Source: Lota lota (taxonomy: Eukaryota > Chordata > Actinopteri > Gadiformes > Lotidae). Taken from it: DNA of 64,000 bases. The DNA lies in the NCBI GenBank assembly GCA_026745465.1, contig JACYXH010000739.1:171501-235500 (forward strand), read 5' to 3'. Below are positions 35,120 to 49,154 of this stretch, piece by piece (the stretch's first letter is position 1; each line of letters opens with the position of its first letter). Below the pieces are notes generated by a model. It made no database searches and was not told the DNA's origin. It worked only from the letters and a program-made list of their open reading frames with translations. The translations under genes were made by a program, and so were the position numbers.

Positions 35120-37782
35120 CCACCATAGGTCTGAACTGAATCCCCGGGACAAATTAATATCCTCTGCTTCTATGTGAACCAAAACAGGCTGCTTGGTGGT
35201 GTTGATGTAATTATGAAATGAAATGCGTAGGTGGAAAAATAGGACATATAACGATTGATTACTGGTCCATTTCGAGTGGTTTTAATCCATACCAGAATGC
35301 TTATGAGCAAATGCAAAGAAAAACATGTTTTATGTTAGCATGAGCTGATTTCCCTGAGACTCGAAATTAGGAATCTAGTGTTTGATCGCAGGCCCGCTTA
35401 TACCCTGGTGGACATGGATCGGCATCGCCCCCCCCGCCACCGTCGGGTCTGCTCCGCACGCCAGGTTTTCGCACACCTTTTTTTGTCTTAGAAATAATTG
35501 GAAATTAAGAGGCATAATGAGTTCTTCTGGGATCTTACAAGCACTCCTGACGTTCCGCCGAATGAGGTACGGAACACATGACGCTTTGTGATTGATTCGG
35601 CCTCATGACGCTCTGTTGGGAACGAGAGAAAACAATGCCGCTGAAGCAGGACGTTTATTTTGTAACAATAATGGATGACATTGAATTCGAACGGTTGTCC
35701 GACACAGCAGTGCATGGTTCATATTTGACATCAAACATTGGCGGCACAAAACTCCTGGTGCAAATTGAGGAAGCAATTTGGTCCCAGGCCTCTTCAGGGC
35801 TGATGAACCCATTTGCTTTCCTTCAATGTTGTCAATGTTGTCAAGAACACCCTCCAAGGACAAGCAGAGTGATCAAAGCTTACATGCAGAGATGGAGCTA
35901 GCGACATGCTTTATAAGCTGTACACGCTAGTCTGTGTTCGACATTAGACGAGGATTTCTTTCGGGTAGCATGGGGAGCGAACGTTAAAAACATCTTACGC
36001 CTGGCAAAAAAACACATAAAATGAATAGGCGTCTCGGGAGGGGTAATTGTCGACCGATATACGTATTTCCTGGGGCAATTGTGTGTTCAGGAGACACACA
36101 CAAACACACACTGTCATTAAACTTTATGATAATTGAAACTTTGCATCCAAGATGAGCAAAGCTCTCAGGAGGTGCGTGATGTCTAGCATGGTGCTGTGGT
36201 ATTAAAAGGCGCAGCAAGCTATCGTAGAACGTAAGCGCCTAGCTGAAAATATTTGCAGAAGTCTATTCCAAAGTCCATTGTAAAACAAGAGCAACACAAG
36301 CTTGTGTTTAACCCTGCTGAACATTATTAGTGTTATTTCATTAGTTACACACCTTATACATAATACTTATAACAACTCTCTATTTTATTCAATCTTTTTA
36401 TTCTATTCTGTATTTAAAGTCTCAATGTGTAGCATTGCAACTAGCTCGTAGCTTAAAATTACCTGGACATATCTGTAGTCAATACTGATCAATAATGTTA
36501 TCAATAAAATAACATCCTATAGCTAATATATTCTTCAAATTAAAAACAATAGCCTACTAACTGGGAAGGGTTTAATCTTACACATTGTGACATTAAAATG
36601 GTATTCTCAATATATATCTGAAGTCACTGTGTATTGCCTAATGACTTAACACATGGTGATTGAGCCTATGGCCCACTGATAAAAATCCTTGCATTTGCAG
36701 CATTATGAATGTTACGAACTGGGTGTCGGCGACAAGTGTTTGGATCTCTGGGAAAATTTTACTTTTAATGCCAAAGAGAATGAAACGGAAATCTTCGGGA
36801 TTGCCACTTTAAATAAAATAAACATCCTACAAAAAAAGGATGACGCAATGTGTTGACTCTTTCATCACATATTCAAATCTCTCCCCTTTGCTTGTCTGGA
36901 GCTAATATCTCGAGCTAGAGTTGGTGTTGGGGTGAGCAGAGAGAACATCCACGTCCCAGCTGAGCATCAAATGTCTGAGGGACTGTTATTAGATACGCTT
37001 TCGAAGAAAAAAGGAATAAGTGAAACACAGCTTCACAACTCTATTAATCACTTCCCCTGCTGTCCCTTGAGATGGGGAAACAACAACTAAAGCATGGAAA
37101 AAAGATATTAATAAAATAAAACATCGAAATAAAAACAACTGACAATGTATGATTACAACTTTGAGATTCAGTCCAGCCATTTCTTGCACTCAAAAATAAC
37201 GTCACAAATTAATGATTGATTTAATTTCAACCCACTTTGTTTTACGTCTTATCAAAGAAATCCAGTGTATTTTGGACTGGAGGTTTTAAAACAATGATAA
37301 CGAAACATTTTCTTTTTTTTTATAATCAGATTCATGCTTGAGAATTAATTTCAGGGATAAGACAGACGTTCTCAAAATCCATTTGACATTTCGCTTGTTC
37401 AACTATGAACACACTTTGTATAAAAGATAGAATATCTTATGTCACTAAACAAACAGAAATAATTTCTGGCTATGGCTTATTTGAAGAAAGAAAAGAAGAA
37501 AACGAATCATGATGGCTAGTATACTAACGTAAAACAAAATAACTTTGTATAGGAAATGTACACGACACAATGACGCCATTCCCATGTTGTGACACCTAAT
37601 TTGATTAAGTTCTCTTCCCATTCCCACAGTAGAAATATATATCTCAATTCAAAGGGTATATCCCAAAAACTATGAAGAATACAAGACGATACAGAAACAA
37701 CGTTAACATGTACCCACTGTGAATAACGCTGTTAAATAGAAAGTGTAAAAAAAACATAATAAAAATGGCAAGAAAGCGTAGC
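35120..37782. other. Intergenic stretch, nothing recognised
   Basis: An open frame at 35605-35901 (+) has no recognisable motif or codon bias and is not called. No named repeat seen. Confidence 0.4.
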
Positions 37783-37970
37783 AGCTAGGTTGATCGACCC
37801 CCCCCCCCCCCCCCCCCCCCCCCCGCCAAACCGCGTTGGGTTCGATTCCCAATGTCCACAGTCTACCTGTAGGCATCCGTGATCAAGATGCCTAACCCCC
37901 TCCCTAGCCTTTTTATGTCATGTATCAGAAATCATTGTTAAATCATTTTGGACAGAAGTGTTGCAACAAA
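37783..37970 (+). mobile_element. tRNA-derived SINE with an internal 27-C run
   Basis: GCTAGGTTGATCGA is followed by 27 C (37798-37824), then GTTGGGTTCGATTCCCAATG (box B), TGTAGGCATCCGTGATCAAG, and a decayed tail. The C run sits between the box A and box B regions where other copies have CTCCCAGCTGAAAGG. Confidence 0.82.
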
Positions 37971-40900
37971 ATATAAAAACAGCAGTAACACTAAATAAAA
38001 ATCCGTCCCACTCATCCTCCCCCCGTGTGCCTAAGTGGAGAGAAGCATTCGGGAGCTTGCCAGCCTCCTGTCGGCATTGCAATAACAGCAGAAATGTGCC
38101 TTATTCAAAAGGAACGAGTCAACAATGATTGCAAATTATTCATAATAGTCCTTGTGAACTCTACATGCAACTGTATAAATCACACTCGCTCAGAGAACAG
38201 GGAGGACAGTTATTGATTGCATGCTTGTTGTTTATGTACGGTTCAGATTTTTTTCTTACTTGTCTATTTTATCATTGTAATGATGTTCTATTAAATACCG
38301 GCTTGCAAGTTAGGTGGGTGAGTCTTCAGGGAAATCAACACAAACCTCTGCATTACTCTCACCTCGAAAAATGTGAGAAAGGAATCATAAATTAGATTGT
38401 GTAGCGGCATACTGTGAAATAATAATATTCATGTTATTAAGGGTGCATTTATTTATTCCAGACCTCTGGGGGGCACCGAATGCACCTGTCTTTCCTTGAC
38501 ACTGGTATCCAATGTTGATCATGAGCAGTTTGACACGTATGACGCTTTCAAAATACCACCATGTTCTACAAAGACAGCAATGTGCCATGTTCCAACTATT
38601 TAAAGGTACAATTAAATTCCTTTCCGAAAACAACATTTCTCAAATCTAAAAGTTCTCCAACACAACACATTCTATTCTAGAAAAGTATTATGAATATACG
38701 CAACTATATAAAATAATTGCTTTGGGGTTGTATGCAGGTAAGTATTGATTATTACGTATTACTCAGAATTGTACTATACACTACTACTTTATACGCTCAG
38801 TACCTTACCAGTGCATGTATATATGAATATTGTATGAGAATAAAACTATGACTGTGGTGAAACACAGTACAGATGAGGCGAAGTAAGAGAGTTGGATGAG
38901 CTCCAATAGTCTGCAAGACAGCTACGTCTGGCTCGATGATCCCACCAATCAAAGCACAGTATATCCTCTGGAGCCAATGGCTGTCTTTTTACCAAGGCGG
39001 AACGTGTCGACATGTTTCAATAACCACATCTCCCATTTGTCAGTTACACCTCATTCCTTGCGAAGAAAGAAAATGAATAAAAGGGTGAGGGAACTCCGAT
39101 ATGGTCCCAACTGAAACTAAACACAGATGATGACAAATAAAACGAGCCCCAGGCATGGCATTTCTCAATTTGACACAAGCCACCTTTTGCAGTAGGAGAC
39201 TTAAATATAATTTTTAAACCTGCGTATCATGAACACTAGTAGTTAAACTGACATATCATTTTAGCGTGTAAACTCGATTTGAATATATTCGTCTTGGCTT
39301 GACTTAACATGGAAACTAATCGATTTTCATTGACGCAGAAATGGTATGTTAAAAAAGTGCTTGTCTCAATGGGGTTCTTATCAGCCATCATATATTGAGG
39401 TGGGAATAAAGTGTTTCATTAATGAATAAGAACAGCTCATTTATTCAACAAGACTAATTTGACCACATTTCTGAACCCTATGAACCTGCACTTCATTGAA
39501 GTAGTTTGATTTTTTTTGGAAAACTAGTTCATTAAACGCTCACAATATTGTGATGAGAAATATCTGTACTAGGTTGTGAGGTTTGAATTCAGTGCGTTGC
39601 CTCCCAATAACTTAACTAACGTTTTGGGAGGGAGAGGGACGTTTTGTGTTTTTTTCTTTTTTAAAGTTGACTTAAAGTTGGTTTCACCACCTCTTACCAC
39701 CAGTCGAGACTAAGTTCAGAAAATGTAAACCTTTTAAAGGCGCAGTGAGACTTGTGTATTTTCATTCTGTAATGTCCCAGCTGCGCTATTATTGGGTGAA
39801 TTGTTAGGCTTGCCTCTTCGGACATGATGATGCAATCACAAAAAAACTCATGGCTGATTCGAAGGAGGTTAATGAGTTAAAATTAAAATTATTATATTTT
39901 TTGTCGTAATAGACGTCAGGGTACGTCCTCTGCTCACCGCCGACGTGTTTGAAAACCCTGACCGCTCATGTCCTCACCGCCATGCGTCAACATTGGCGGA
40001 ACCGTTCTAAGGCTCTCCAACACGAGGGACAAAAACCAAAATGGCTCCAACGACGACTTCGGACGGGGAAATAGCATTTCCGCCGGGTTCAAGCGCAGCT
40101 ACACACCAGCCGACGCTCACAGCGTTAGCCTCAGAAGAACCAAGGCGCTCCAACACCCCAGGGCCCTTATCCAGGGGAGATTGAGATAGCACACCTGTAG
40201 TGGCTCCGGCGGGTAGGCCCAATTAGAGGGAGAGGAAAACCCCCGCGGCCCTGCTTTGAGCAGTCTAGTAGACGTCTCTAATAACCTGCCTATGATGAGG
40301 AACGTACAGACATCCTTCACACAGAAGTACGCACACACACACACACCTCCTCCGCCTACACTTCCCTTGAACTCCGCCACTGTGTGCGTGTGAGAGAGAC
40401 CCCCCCCCCCCCCCCCGCGGAGAAATATTCTAATTGACACGTGTTCCCTTCGAAGGAAAACAATGCCCTCTGTTGAACAAAGCACCCAAATTTAATAAGT
40501 GTTATAAATTAATGTTAGTGCTTGGAGGTTTTTGTAGAGACTGAGAACGTTTGGTATCTACTGTATAGTATATAATGGGATTTGAGCAATAGCTTTACCG
40601 TTTTTAAAGAATGGATGGGGATCATTTCACCTAGAATGAACCTTTTAAACCTGCTTTTCTTACTGAGTGTGACATACAACCTCCGCGGACAGAAAGTCGT
40701 TCATTTCTCAGACAGTCATAATATTTTGCGCGAGATGGATTAGGTTTAACCACAGCGAATGGTTGGGTTTTTGTAAAACACTTGCAGTACTGTCATTCTT
40801 GATACTGGTACTCTGCCTTTCATAAATGCACGTACATATTATAACCTATAAAATAAGACCAGTAAATAAACAATATCTCTTGAGAAAAAAACAAATTCAC

Positions 40901-41311
40901 TTTTCACAATATGACAATGTGCGCTTGCTGGCATGTGTTCAAGTCAGCATAATGGATTTACGTAACTCACAACAAATTAATTAATAATAATAATAATTAA
41001 TTTGTCAATTTCTTTCAATGATATTACAGATTGCCTGAGGAGGTTTGCCTATATGTTCATTTGTACGTCACATTTTTTACATTATTTCAAATTTCTTGTT
41101 TTGACAATGTACGTTGAACTCTAAATGCAAGCAGTTTATTCTTTCTTTCAACTGGAAATGACTACGTAGCTCATTTCAATATAATTTTCTTCAATAATAA
41201 TTAACTTCTGCTATCAATCATTGCATTGTAATCGTTGCATTGTAGATCGGGTAAATTGATTTCAACATACTGCCATGGTTTTTATTGCCGTACGTGCCTG
41301 GGTATCAACAG
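37971..41311. other. Intergenic stretch with one poly-C run
   Basis: 17-C run at 40400-40416. Otherwise no gene, RNA or repeat family recognised; a TAATAA-rich block lies at 40977-40999. Confidence 0.4.
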
Positions 41312-41570
<259 letters not shown>

Positions 41571-41804
41571 TAGACACACGACGTCAAGCTGCAAGAGCTG
41601 TCAAGACCGCCGCACGCTACAGGCCATCATTATCCATATCAAAGACCCCTGAGCGTTTCGACACTCTCGGCACGACCTTACAGGATGCTAAATCTCTGTC
41701 GGACGCGTGACACGCAGCTTTGAAGAGTGTGTGCGTGCGTGTAATATTTACCCGTGATTGTGGACACATGGCGCCTCATTAGACCCTTGGTAGCCTTGTT
41801 CCCA

Positions 41805-41843
41805 CCCCCCCCCCCCCCCCAAAATGGGGGGGGGGGGGGGGGG
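41805..41843. repeat. Facing C16 and G18 homopolymers
   Basis: 16 C (41805-41820), five bases, then 18 G (41826-41843): an inverted repeat that could form a hairpin, i-motif or quadruplex. Confidence 0.93.
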
Positions 41844-42014
41844 TGGCTGACCCATCCTATTATAACCACCCCCCCATCCCTACCCGAGAGGCTGGCCAGC
41901 CAGTGGAAAGGGGTTGAGTGGGCTGCCAGCAGCAGTCAAGCTGTTGGTGATCAGGGGGGAGAGGGACCTTTAGTCCTGCTAACATCTGCCCACAGGCTCT
42001 CCCCCTGACACCGC

Positions 42015-42455
42015 CCGCCGCCCCGATCTCTCTCTCCATCGCTCTTTTTCACCCCTCCGTGTTCTCTCTCTCTTTCACCCTTCTTGCTCTCTCTCTCGCC
42101 ATCTTTCTCTCTTTCTTTCTTGCTCTCTCTCTTGCCATCTTTCTCTCTTTCTTTCTTGCTCTCTCTCTTGCCATCTTTCTCTCTCACCACCTCTTTTATA
42201 TCTTGCTTCCATTCCTACTTCCTCCATCTCTGTCTCTCACTCTCTCTCTCACCCTCTCTATTTCTGCCTCGCTCGCTCGCTCGCTTGACCTTCATCCGCT
42301 GAGCTCGATCCATCTTCGTTTCCGCATGTCTCCTTGCATCTACCTCTCTCTTTCTCTCCACTTGCTCCACTGCTATGTACGCCTCTCTCGCCCATCCCGG
42401 ATTGTTCTTCAATCACACATCCAACCCTGCCCCCCTCTCTCTCTCTCTCACTCAC
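42015..42455. repeat. CT-rich with a 36-bp tandem unit
   Basis: The unit TCTCTCTTGCCATCTTTCTC...TTTCTTGC repeats about three times at 42085-42185, inside broader CT-rich sequence. Confidence 0.85.
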
Positions 42456-42887
42456 TGCACGCACGCACACACACACATGCACACACACTCACACTTCCTA
42501 TATCAATAATCATTTTTTATCTAATTTTCGAATTTGTGCCTCCATCTCCTCAGTTACACATATGCTCTTAACATGGTATGTGTTTAAAATGTATATGAAG
42601 GCCTCCATTATGGTGTAGGTTTTCTTTGTGTTGTCTCCTCAGGGTTCTCTTATAATATCCCATCTGTCCAAGCCTACATCTAAGTGGGTCTCATCTCTGA
42701 GTACTTCCTCTCTCCTTCTCCCTTTCTCTCTCTCCCTCACACACCCACGCTCAGACACACACGCGCACAGCCACACACACACCACAATCTGCCTTCTCAT
42801 CCACCTCTCCACACACACTCTCCCTCTTCTACTTTTCTGTATGCACATACAACACAGCCTTTCATCATCCCATCTCTCTTTCCCCCC

Positions 42888-42894
<7 letters not shown>

Positions 42895-42952
<58 letters not shown>
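42895..42952. repeat. (CT)n microsatellite
   Basis: About 29 uninterrupted units in a CT/C-rich context extending to about 43100. Confidence 0.96.
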
Positions 42953-42955
<3 letters not shown>

Positions 42956-43442
42956 TCCCTTTGTCTCTTCTTTTTTGTACACATATCCAATAGCCTTTCA
43001 TCACCTTCCCTCTCTCTCCCTCTCATTCCTCATCCCTCTTCGCCCTCTTCCCTTCCTTCCCACTCCTGTGTCATTTCCTCTATCTCACCCCTCCCCCCCC
43101 CCCTTCTGTCCCCGCGGCTGCGGTGTGTGAGATGCTGTAGCTGCTGCCTCACCACCTGCCTGGCCCTCTGAGATCCCAGACGATATACAGAGGCACTGAC
43201 ACACCGCACTGCAGCGCAGAGAGCAGTGAGAGAGAAGGAAGGGGGATAGGAAGGAAAGCAGAGTGGAGAGTAGTGTTGTTTCCATACAGGGCCCCGGCCA
43301 AGGCCAGCAACACGGGCGGACATATGCTGCCTGACAGCCCTGGCTGATGTAGTATGTTGTGAGTTGCCAGGCGGTAATGCATTAACCATTTTGTTTCCCT
43401 CCCTTCCACCCTACCTCCCTGATCTCTCGCATGTCGGTTGCC

Positions 43443-43460
43443 CACGGTGATGTCACCGTG
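43443..43460. other. Short perfect palindrome
   Basis: CACGGTGA and TCACCGTG separated by two bases. Confidence 0.6.
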
Positions 43461-43761
43461 AAAGGTTATGTTAGGTTAATGAAGAAGCCTTGTTAAAAAA
43501 AATTAATGATTAGAAATTCATGAATTCCTCCTATTTGTGGTTGGACAATTTTGTCTGAGTAAACATCACATCTTGGGCACCTTCAGCAGAGGAAGGGGGG
43601 TTGGTATGGGGCAGTTCACTGTTTGTCATGAGGTCATTTTAAAACATGTAATAATTTAAAATCTATTAATGTTTTTCTATTTTTGGTCAGTCAATGTGAT
43701 TGTGTCAGAAAAAAGCTTACATGAGTAAAAATATAATTAAGCAGAAACATTAAAAAGGATA

Positions 43762-43868
43762 TTCCGATACAGGTCATTCAGGAGCTGGTAGGGGTAAGGC
43801 GTCTTACACACTAGGAGACTGTGGACCCAGTACATTTCAGATGGGAGTGGAACACCCTAACCACTACA
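43762..43868 (-). mobile_element. tRNA-derived SINE fragment
   Basis: CATTCAGGAGCTGGTAGGGG (body) and GGAACACCCTAACCACTA (head) in reverse orientation; box B is mostly lost. Confidence 0.72.
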
Positions 43869-46697
43869 TGGTTTTATACATAGTTAATGCATACATACAA
43901 CTGGTGTCCCCTGTACAATTCAGTGGAGAGGTGTCACTGTTGTAGTGTGTTAGGGTGGTGTGTTCTCTGGCTGGATACCAAGGTTACAAGTCAGGTATAT
44001 TATCAGACAGCAAGGTCTAGACTCTGCTTCTGTTTGTGTGATTGTGTGTACATGTGTGTTTTTGATTGTTTTTATGTGTACTCATCATCCCCTGGCAAAT
44101 ATGCACATGCATGTGTACGCGCATGCATACATGGTTGTCTGTTGTACTGATGAAACGACCATGCTACATGTCCCGGTCCATTACAACACACAGGTTAGCG
44201 TTGACGTGTTGAGAGGCATCACGCACCCACTTCAACAGACGAGAACCCCTGCTTCCCTCCCCCTCGCCTCCCCACTCAACAAACGCCACCACCAGTCACA
44301 TGTAAGGGTGTACAGAGCCAGGGATCCATCTCACTTCCTCCTGCCTGCAGGACAGCGGCAGTACAGGCGGTAATGGTCTCTCTGCAAGCCCTCGTCATCT
44401 GAAGCCGGCGCCTCATGCTAACGAGCGGCGACGCCATTAGCATGCGCAAGCCGTTTTCCGAGAGTCTATCGGTGCAAATTACTTTTATGTGATGGCGAAA
44501 CGTGACCCTGCCAACAACCAGGGGGTGGGGCGGAGGCTTTGTAAATACGCCCATTACCCACGGAAAAACATAATTACACCCCGTTAATGTCACCGCGAAC
44601 CAGGGGCCCTTTGTGGACCCCAGTGGCCCCCCTGGTCTAGACATTTACCAGGGGTCTTAATTGATCAAAATAATATGCAAATAAAAAGGGCTGCGTGCTT
44701 CAGTGTTTATCGTCAGCGCTTCTGTGCTTGGCCGGTTGGCAGGTGAGAGAAGCTTTCTGCGTCGAATGAGAGATGATTGTGATCAATGAGGTGATGGGGA
44801 GGAGCAGAGAGGATGAGAAGGAGGTGCAGGAAGGAGCAGAGAAGAGGTGAGAGGAAGAGACATGGGGAGCAGGGGGGAGAGTTGGGAGAAGAAGGTGCAG
44901 AGAGGAGGTAGAGGTAGAAGGATTAAAGAGGAGAAAACGGGAGGTGCAGGGGGAGCAAGAGGGGAGTGGAACATCAAAGCTGAGTCTCATCTCTGTCCAA
45001 GGTAGACATTACAATGATGATGTTCTAATCATTACCTGTGAACATTTCAGAGAGGGGGTGTCATTTTTTTTACATGGGGAAGGTTGTCATGCCTTCACAC
45101 GGTTCCTTCATCCTATTTTATCCAATAAGAAGAGCTAATGAGGCGAGCGTTGGATTTCTTGCTCCCCGCTGGGATGAGCCGCTGAAGAAGCCTATTAGTA
45201 GCCTGTACCCAGACGTCATAAACCCAGCGTTTTTTCTCACGCATTAACCTGTCTGAAATCCGGCTACGCTACGCTAACGCTAAGCCTTTTCAGTTGCATC
45301 TTTGGCCTAAATGACGAGCTTCATTTGCAAGGGGTCTTTCTGGGTGGTATACTGTCCGAGTGTGGAGTGTTTGGTGAGTCAAAACAGGTGTGGAATGTAG
45401 AATTCATCTCCCATTCGCTTTGATGTCTTACATTCTTTTCAGGTTCTGTCGTTTTCAAGAAAAAGGATCCCTTGTCTCTGATTTAAATTTTAATTTGAGA
45501 AAATATCCACAAAGTATCCCCATTTTGTGATGTTTTATTGCTAATTAGAAATTACACATGAGCAGTGCATAGTTTGTTAAACAGATTCAGATCAGTATTT
45601 AATTAATCAAGGGAAATTGTTTGTCACAGTTATTATTAGGGGTAGTCAAGTGCACAATAGTTGTATCTTAAGATAGCCTATCTTTACCAAGTATTCTAAA
45701 TTACACAGAACAGCTAAAGAAACAACAGATGTTCTCAAAATAATGAGGGGGGGGGGTCAGGGAAGGATTCCACACATTAAAAGAGTCTGGACTGCAAATG
45801 AGTAATGAAAGTTCCATATATGCGCAGCCTTAGTGAAAATATAAATATAATGAATGGATACAATATATATAAGTACTTGTAAATAGTTCAAGAAAGCCAC
45901 ATCAGTCGAGTCTGTGTGTTACAGGAGGGATGTGCTATGCAGTGTAAGATAACGTTTACATTAGTGAGAGCAGAGGGGTTAGCCTGCGCCGCTGCTATGC
46001 TAACGCTATCACAGCGGCCCATGTGTTTAGAGGTGTCAGGGCTAATTAGACCTTCGCTAGCTTAGCCCTTGTTTGCTTTGTTTCTCTTTCACTGTGAATA
46101 CACTGTGAATAGTAAATAGGCCCTAATCGTAATCATAAGCTTAGCACTCATGTGACTGTAAGCAAGCCAAAAACGCTGACATGTTGAGGGTTTTATTCTT
46201 ATTTTTCTTAAGTGGAACATATGTCCGATTATTTAAATGTTTGCAAATTAAAATGTGAGGTCAGGTAAGAATCCATTTGTTGAATTAAAAACCGTTCTAA
46301 GTAGAGTTGTCTCTGTTTTGTGATTGGTCTGCCAGGCAGGTACACTATGACATGTTTTTCCATTGCGAGAATACAGCTCTCTGCAACTTTGACTATATTC
46401 ATCTTATTATATAGCCTTCTATTCAGTCTTAATGATCTTTTGTACATTCCTCTGCCATTGAGAGGATTGTTTCAGATTGCGTACTTATCTACGGCTTTAT
46501 CCCATGGCCATGCTGAATAAATGCTGTTGCCGTAACATTGACCTTTCACCCCCTGGCTAAGTTACTATGACTGATCTCATCAACACCTGAGAGGAAATAC
46601 TCAAATGGCTGCTTGGGGCATTTTTCATGTGAATTTGCTGTATGGTTTTTACAATAACAAGAATGAACACATGAACTAAATTGTCATGAAGGAAATG
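43869..46697. other. Intergenic stretch, nothing coding
   Basis: Purine-rich GAGGAG block at about 44800-44960 and a G run near 45748. An octamer ATGCAAAT lies at 44674-44681. No gene recognised. Confidence 0.4.
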
Positions 46698-46705
46698 CCT
46701 TAGAA

Positions 46706-47439
46706 CAGTGGTTTCCAAACTTTTAACAGTTATCCACCCCTTGTGACAATTTAAATCCTATGGAGTACCTCCAGCATAACGGAAAGCTCACTAAAATGTT
46801 TTTATTCTTAATTCTGCTGCATGAACCAAATACATACATATATACATAACATATAAATACGAGACAGAATAACCACTTCGGGAGCAATGTAAGCTTATTC
46901 TACATAAGGCGATGAAGAGCAATGTAGGACAGGAATTTAGTTTTCCTTTGCCCGAGAACAAACATTGTTGCGATTGATGGTCATTGGTTACAAGTGAATT
47001 ATTTTGTCGTAGGCGTTCAGGCATCCACACAAAGTTCAAAACAGCGGTGTTTGTCCCACCCAATATGTTCCAGGATTTTGCTTTCAAAAATATTAATAAA
47101 TGTGTCGGTTCTCAATTAACCTAACGTTACTGACTAAGGCGAAAAACCTTTAGCCACATTTTTGCCACATCTTGTCTCTGTTGTAATGGCAACGTTTATC
47201 AACGATAAACACAAGCTGTGTGGATCTTTCAGTGCAGGAGATTCCCGTTATGGATGAGAGTAAGGGGAGTGTTGTTACACTGGGCTGCATACATTTAGTT
47301 TTGGTTCTGAGACTTCAGTCAGTCACAGGACTGTTTGGGAAGGTAAATCACAGATCAATTTAGAGTACCCCCCCCCCCCCCCCCCCCCAGATCAATCCAC
47401 GTACCCCCGGGGACTCATACTCCACTTTGACAACCGCTG
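46706..47439. mobile_element. Non-autonomous hAT element, about 735 bp
   Basis: Left end CAGTGGTTTCCAAAC; right end reads in reverse CAGCGGTTGTCAAAG. Near both ends the sequence has the TACCCCC/CCACCCC wording common to fish elements of this type. An exact 8-bp repeat CCTTAGAA occurs at 46698-46705 and 47444-47451, with four extra bases (CCTT) before the right copy. An internal 21-C run is at 47368-47388. No transposase recognised. Confidence 0.72.
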
Positions 47440-47889
47440 CCTTCCTTAGAAGGAGCCGTTAAAAACAGAAAGGGGTTAGCATCCAGTGGGCTACCTTACA
47501 CAATTAAGAAAAATAAATGCCCGGTTTTTGGCGGTCCGTAGTTAACCATCACCTGCAAACCCACAGGACATAGCGCAGGCTTTGTGTTGCAAAACAAACA
47601 AAAATGCGATAATGCCCTCTGTGTGCTTTCACCTGCGTTTAGCATCTGTGCAGCCAGCCAGATATGCTAATGTGACGGCATGTTGCGCTGGCGAGAGGAG
47701 CGCGAACAATTGCTCATTCCAACCCCAACTCTGAGGGGAGAAAGCTGTGAGTAACGTGCCATGCCTCTTCGTAGTATCGCCGTGAGAGGGTTTTGCCGGC
47801 AGGTGGTTGAGGTGTGTAGAGGTGAGGTGCAGGGGAAATCAAACTGGCGAGCAAACGGCGCTCTTTCTCCATACAATTCTGACAAGAAG

Positions 47890-48120
47890 ACACAGATGTG
47901 TGTGAGAGAGGGATAGATGGAGTCCGACAGGGACAGGCAAAAATGGAGAAAGAGAGAGGGAGATACAGTGAGATAGAGAGACGGTGGCAGAGAGAGAGAG
48001 AGACGGAAATAGAGACAGAAATAGAGACAGAGAGAGAGAGAGAGAGACGGAAATAGAGAGAGAGAGATAGGCAGAAATTGAGACAGACAGAGACAAATAG
48101 AGAGGGAGAGATATAGAGCC
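47890..48120. repeat. GA-rich degenerate microsatellite
   Basis: GAGAGAGACGGAAATAGAGA and similar units recur. Confidence 0.85.
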
Positions 48121-48572
48121 AAAGAAGGAGATAACGTTATGGTCCTATTGTTTGCCAGATAACATGAGATCAAGACCTACAGTTACTTTTTTTGATTAGT
48201 CACTTTTTTGGTGGGTTCCTAGCTCTGTATTAACCCCAGGCGCTAGGGACCACACCACCATTAGCTTATGCTAGCGCTAATAAATAACCGTACGGACTTG
48301 TCAGAGGAGTACAGAGGCCCTGCTGACTGTTGTTGGTTAGAATGTATTACCACCGCTGTGGCCAGGGGGGTGGGCTAGCTAGCTAGCGCTGTTAGCACTG
48401 CATGTCGATGACATTGCTAACGTAACGGATGACCTAACTGTCGGAACGAGACAAACTATGCCGCCTAGCACACTGTGACATTAGCACCACCCTTGCTGCC
48501 GCTGCCGCAATGGCTCTGGGCGTGTTGTCTTTCTCATGTGGATTCATGTTTATAGTCCACCCGGATTACCAT

Positions 48573-48589
48573 GGGGGGGGGGGGGGGGG
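48573..48589. repeat. Poly-G tract, 17 G
   Basis: Uninterrupted G homopolymer. Confidence 0.95.
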
Positions 48590-48770
48590 TTTATTTAATA
48601 AGTGTGCTTCTTCCCCGAGTTATTATGCAGAGAGTGTCAAACCCACTCATGACAATGCCGGAATATCTGGTAATGATCTGTGATGGGATGAAAACAATGT
48701 TTTTTCAGAGGATTTTTCATGAAAGGCTGTTCCTTTTTGTTTCTTTTTTTATTATTATTGTAATTGAATT

Positions 48771-48902
<132 letters not shown>

Positions 48903-49154
48903 TCCCCTTAGCATGGAACAAAAAATACGATCAAACAAGAATACTGAATTTATAAACGTAAAATCAAATCATTCCATGAGATATTTGTTTATTAAAATTA
49001 GCTATCTTTATCGAACACCGCTGGATCATGCATATGCTGATATTAAATTGTTATTTCTGTGGACAATTATACAAGAATGGATTCATGTCGATTCATTTTT
49101 CCTTTTTTGGTGACACGCTACGCATTGTAAATTTTGCTCATGTAGTAATACAAA

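Noticed and set aside
35605..35901. 98-residue open frame (+)
   Set aside because: No motif, no splice or codon evidence; length is expected by chance in 64 kb.
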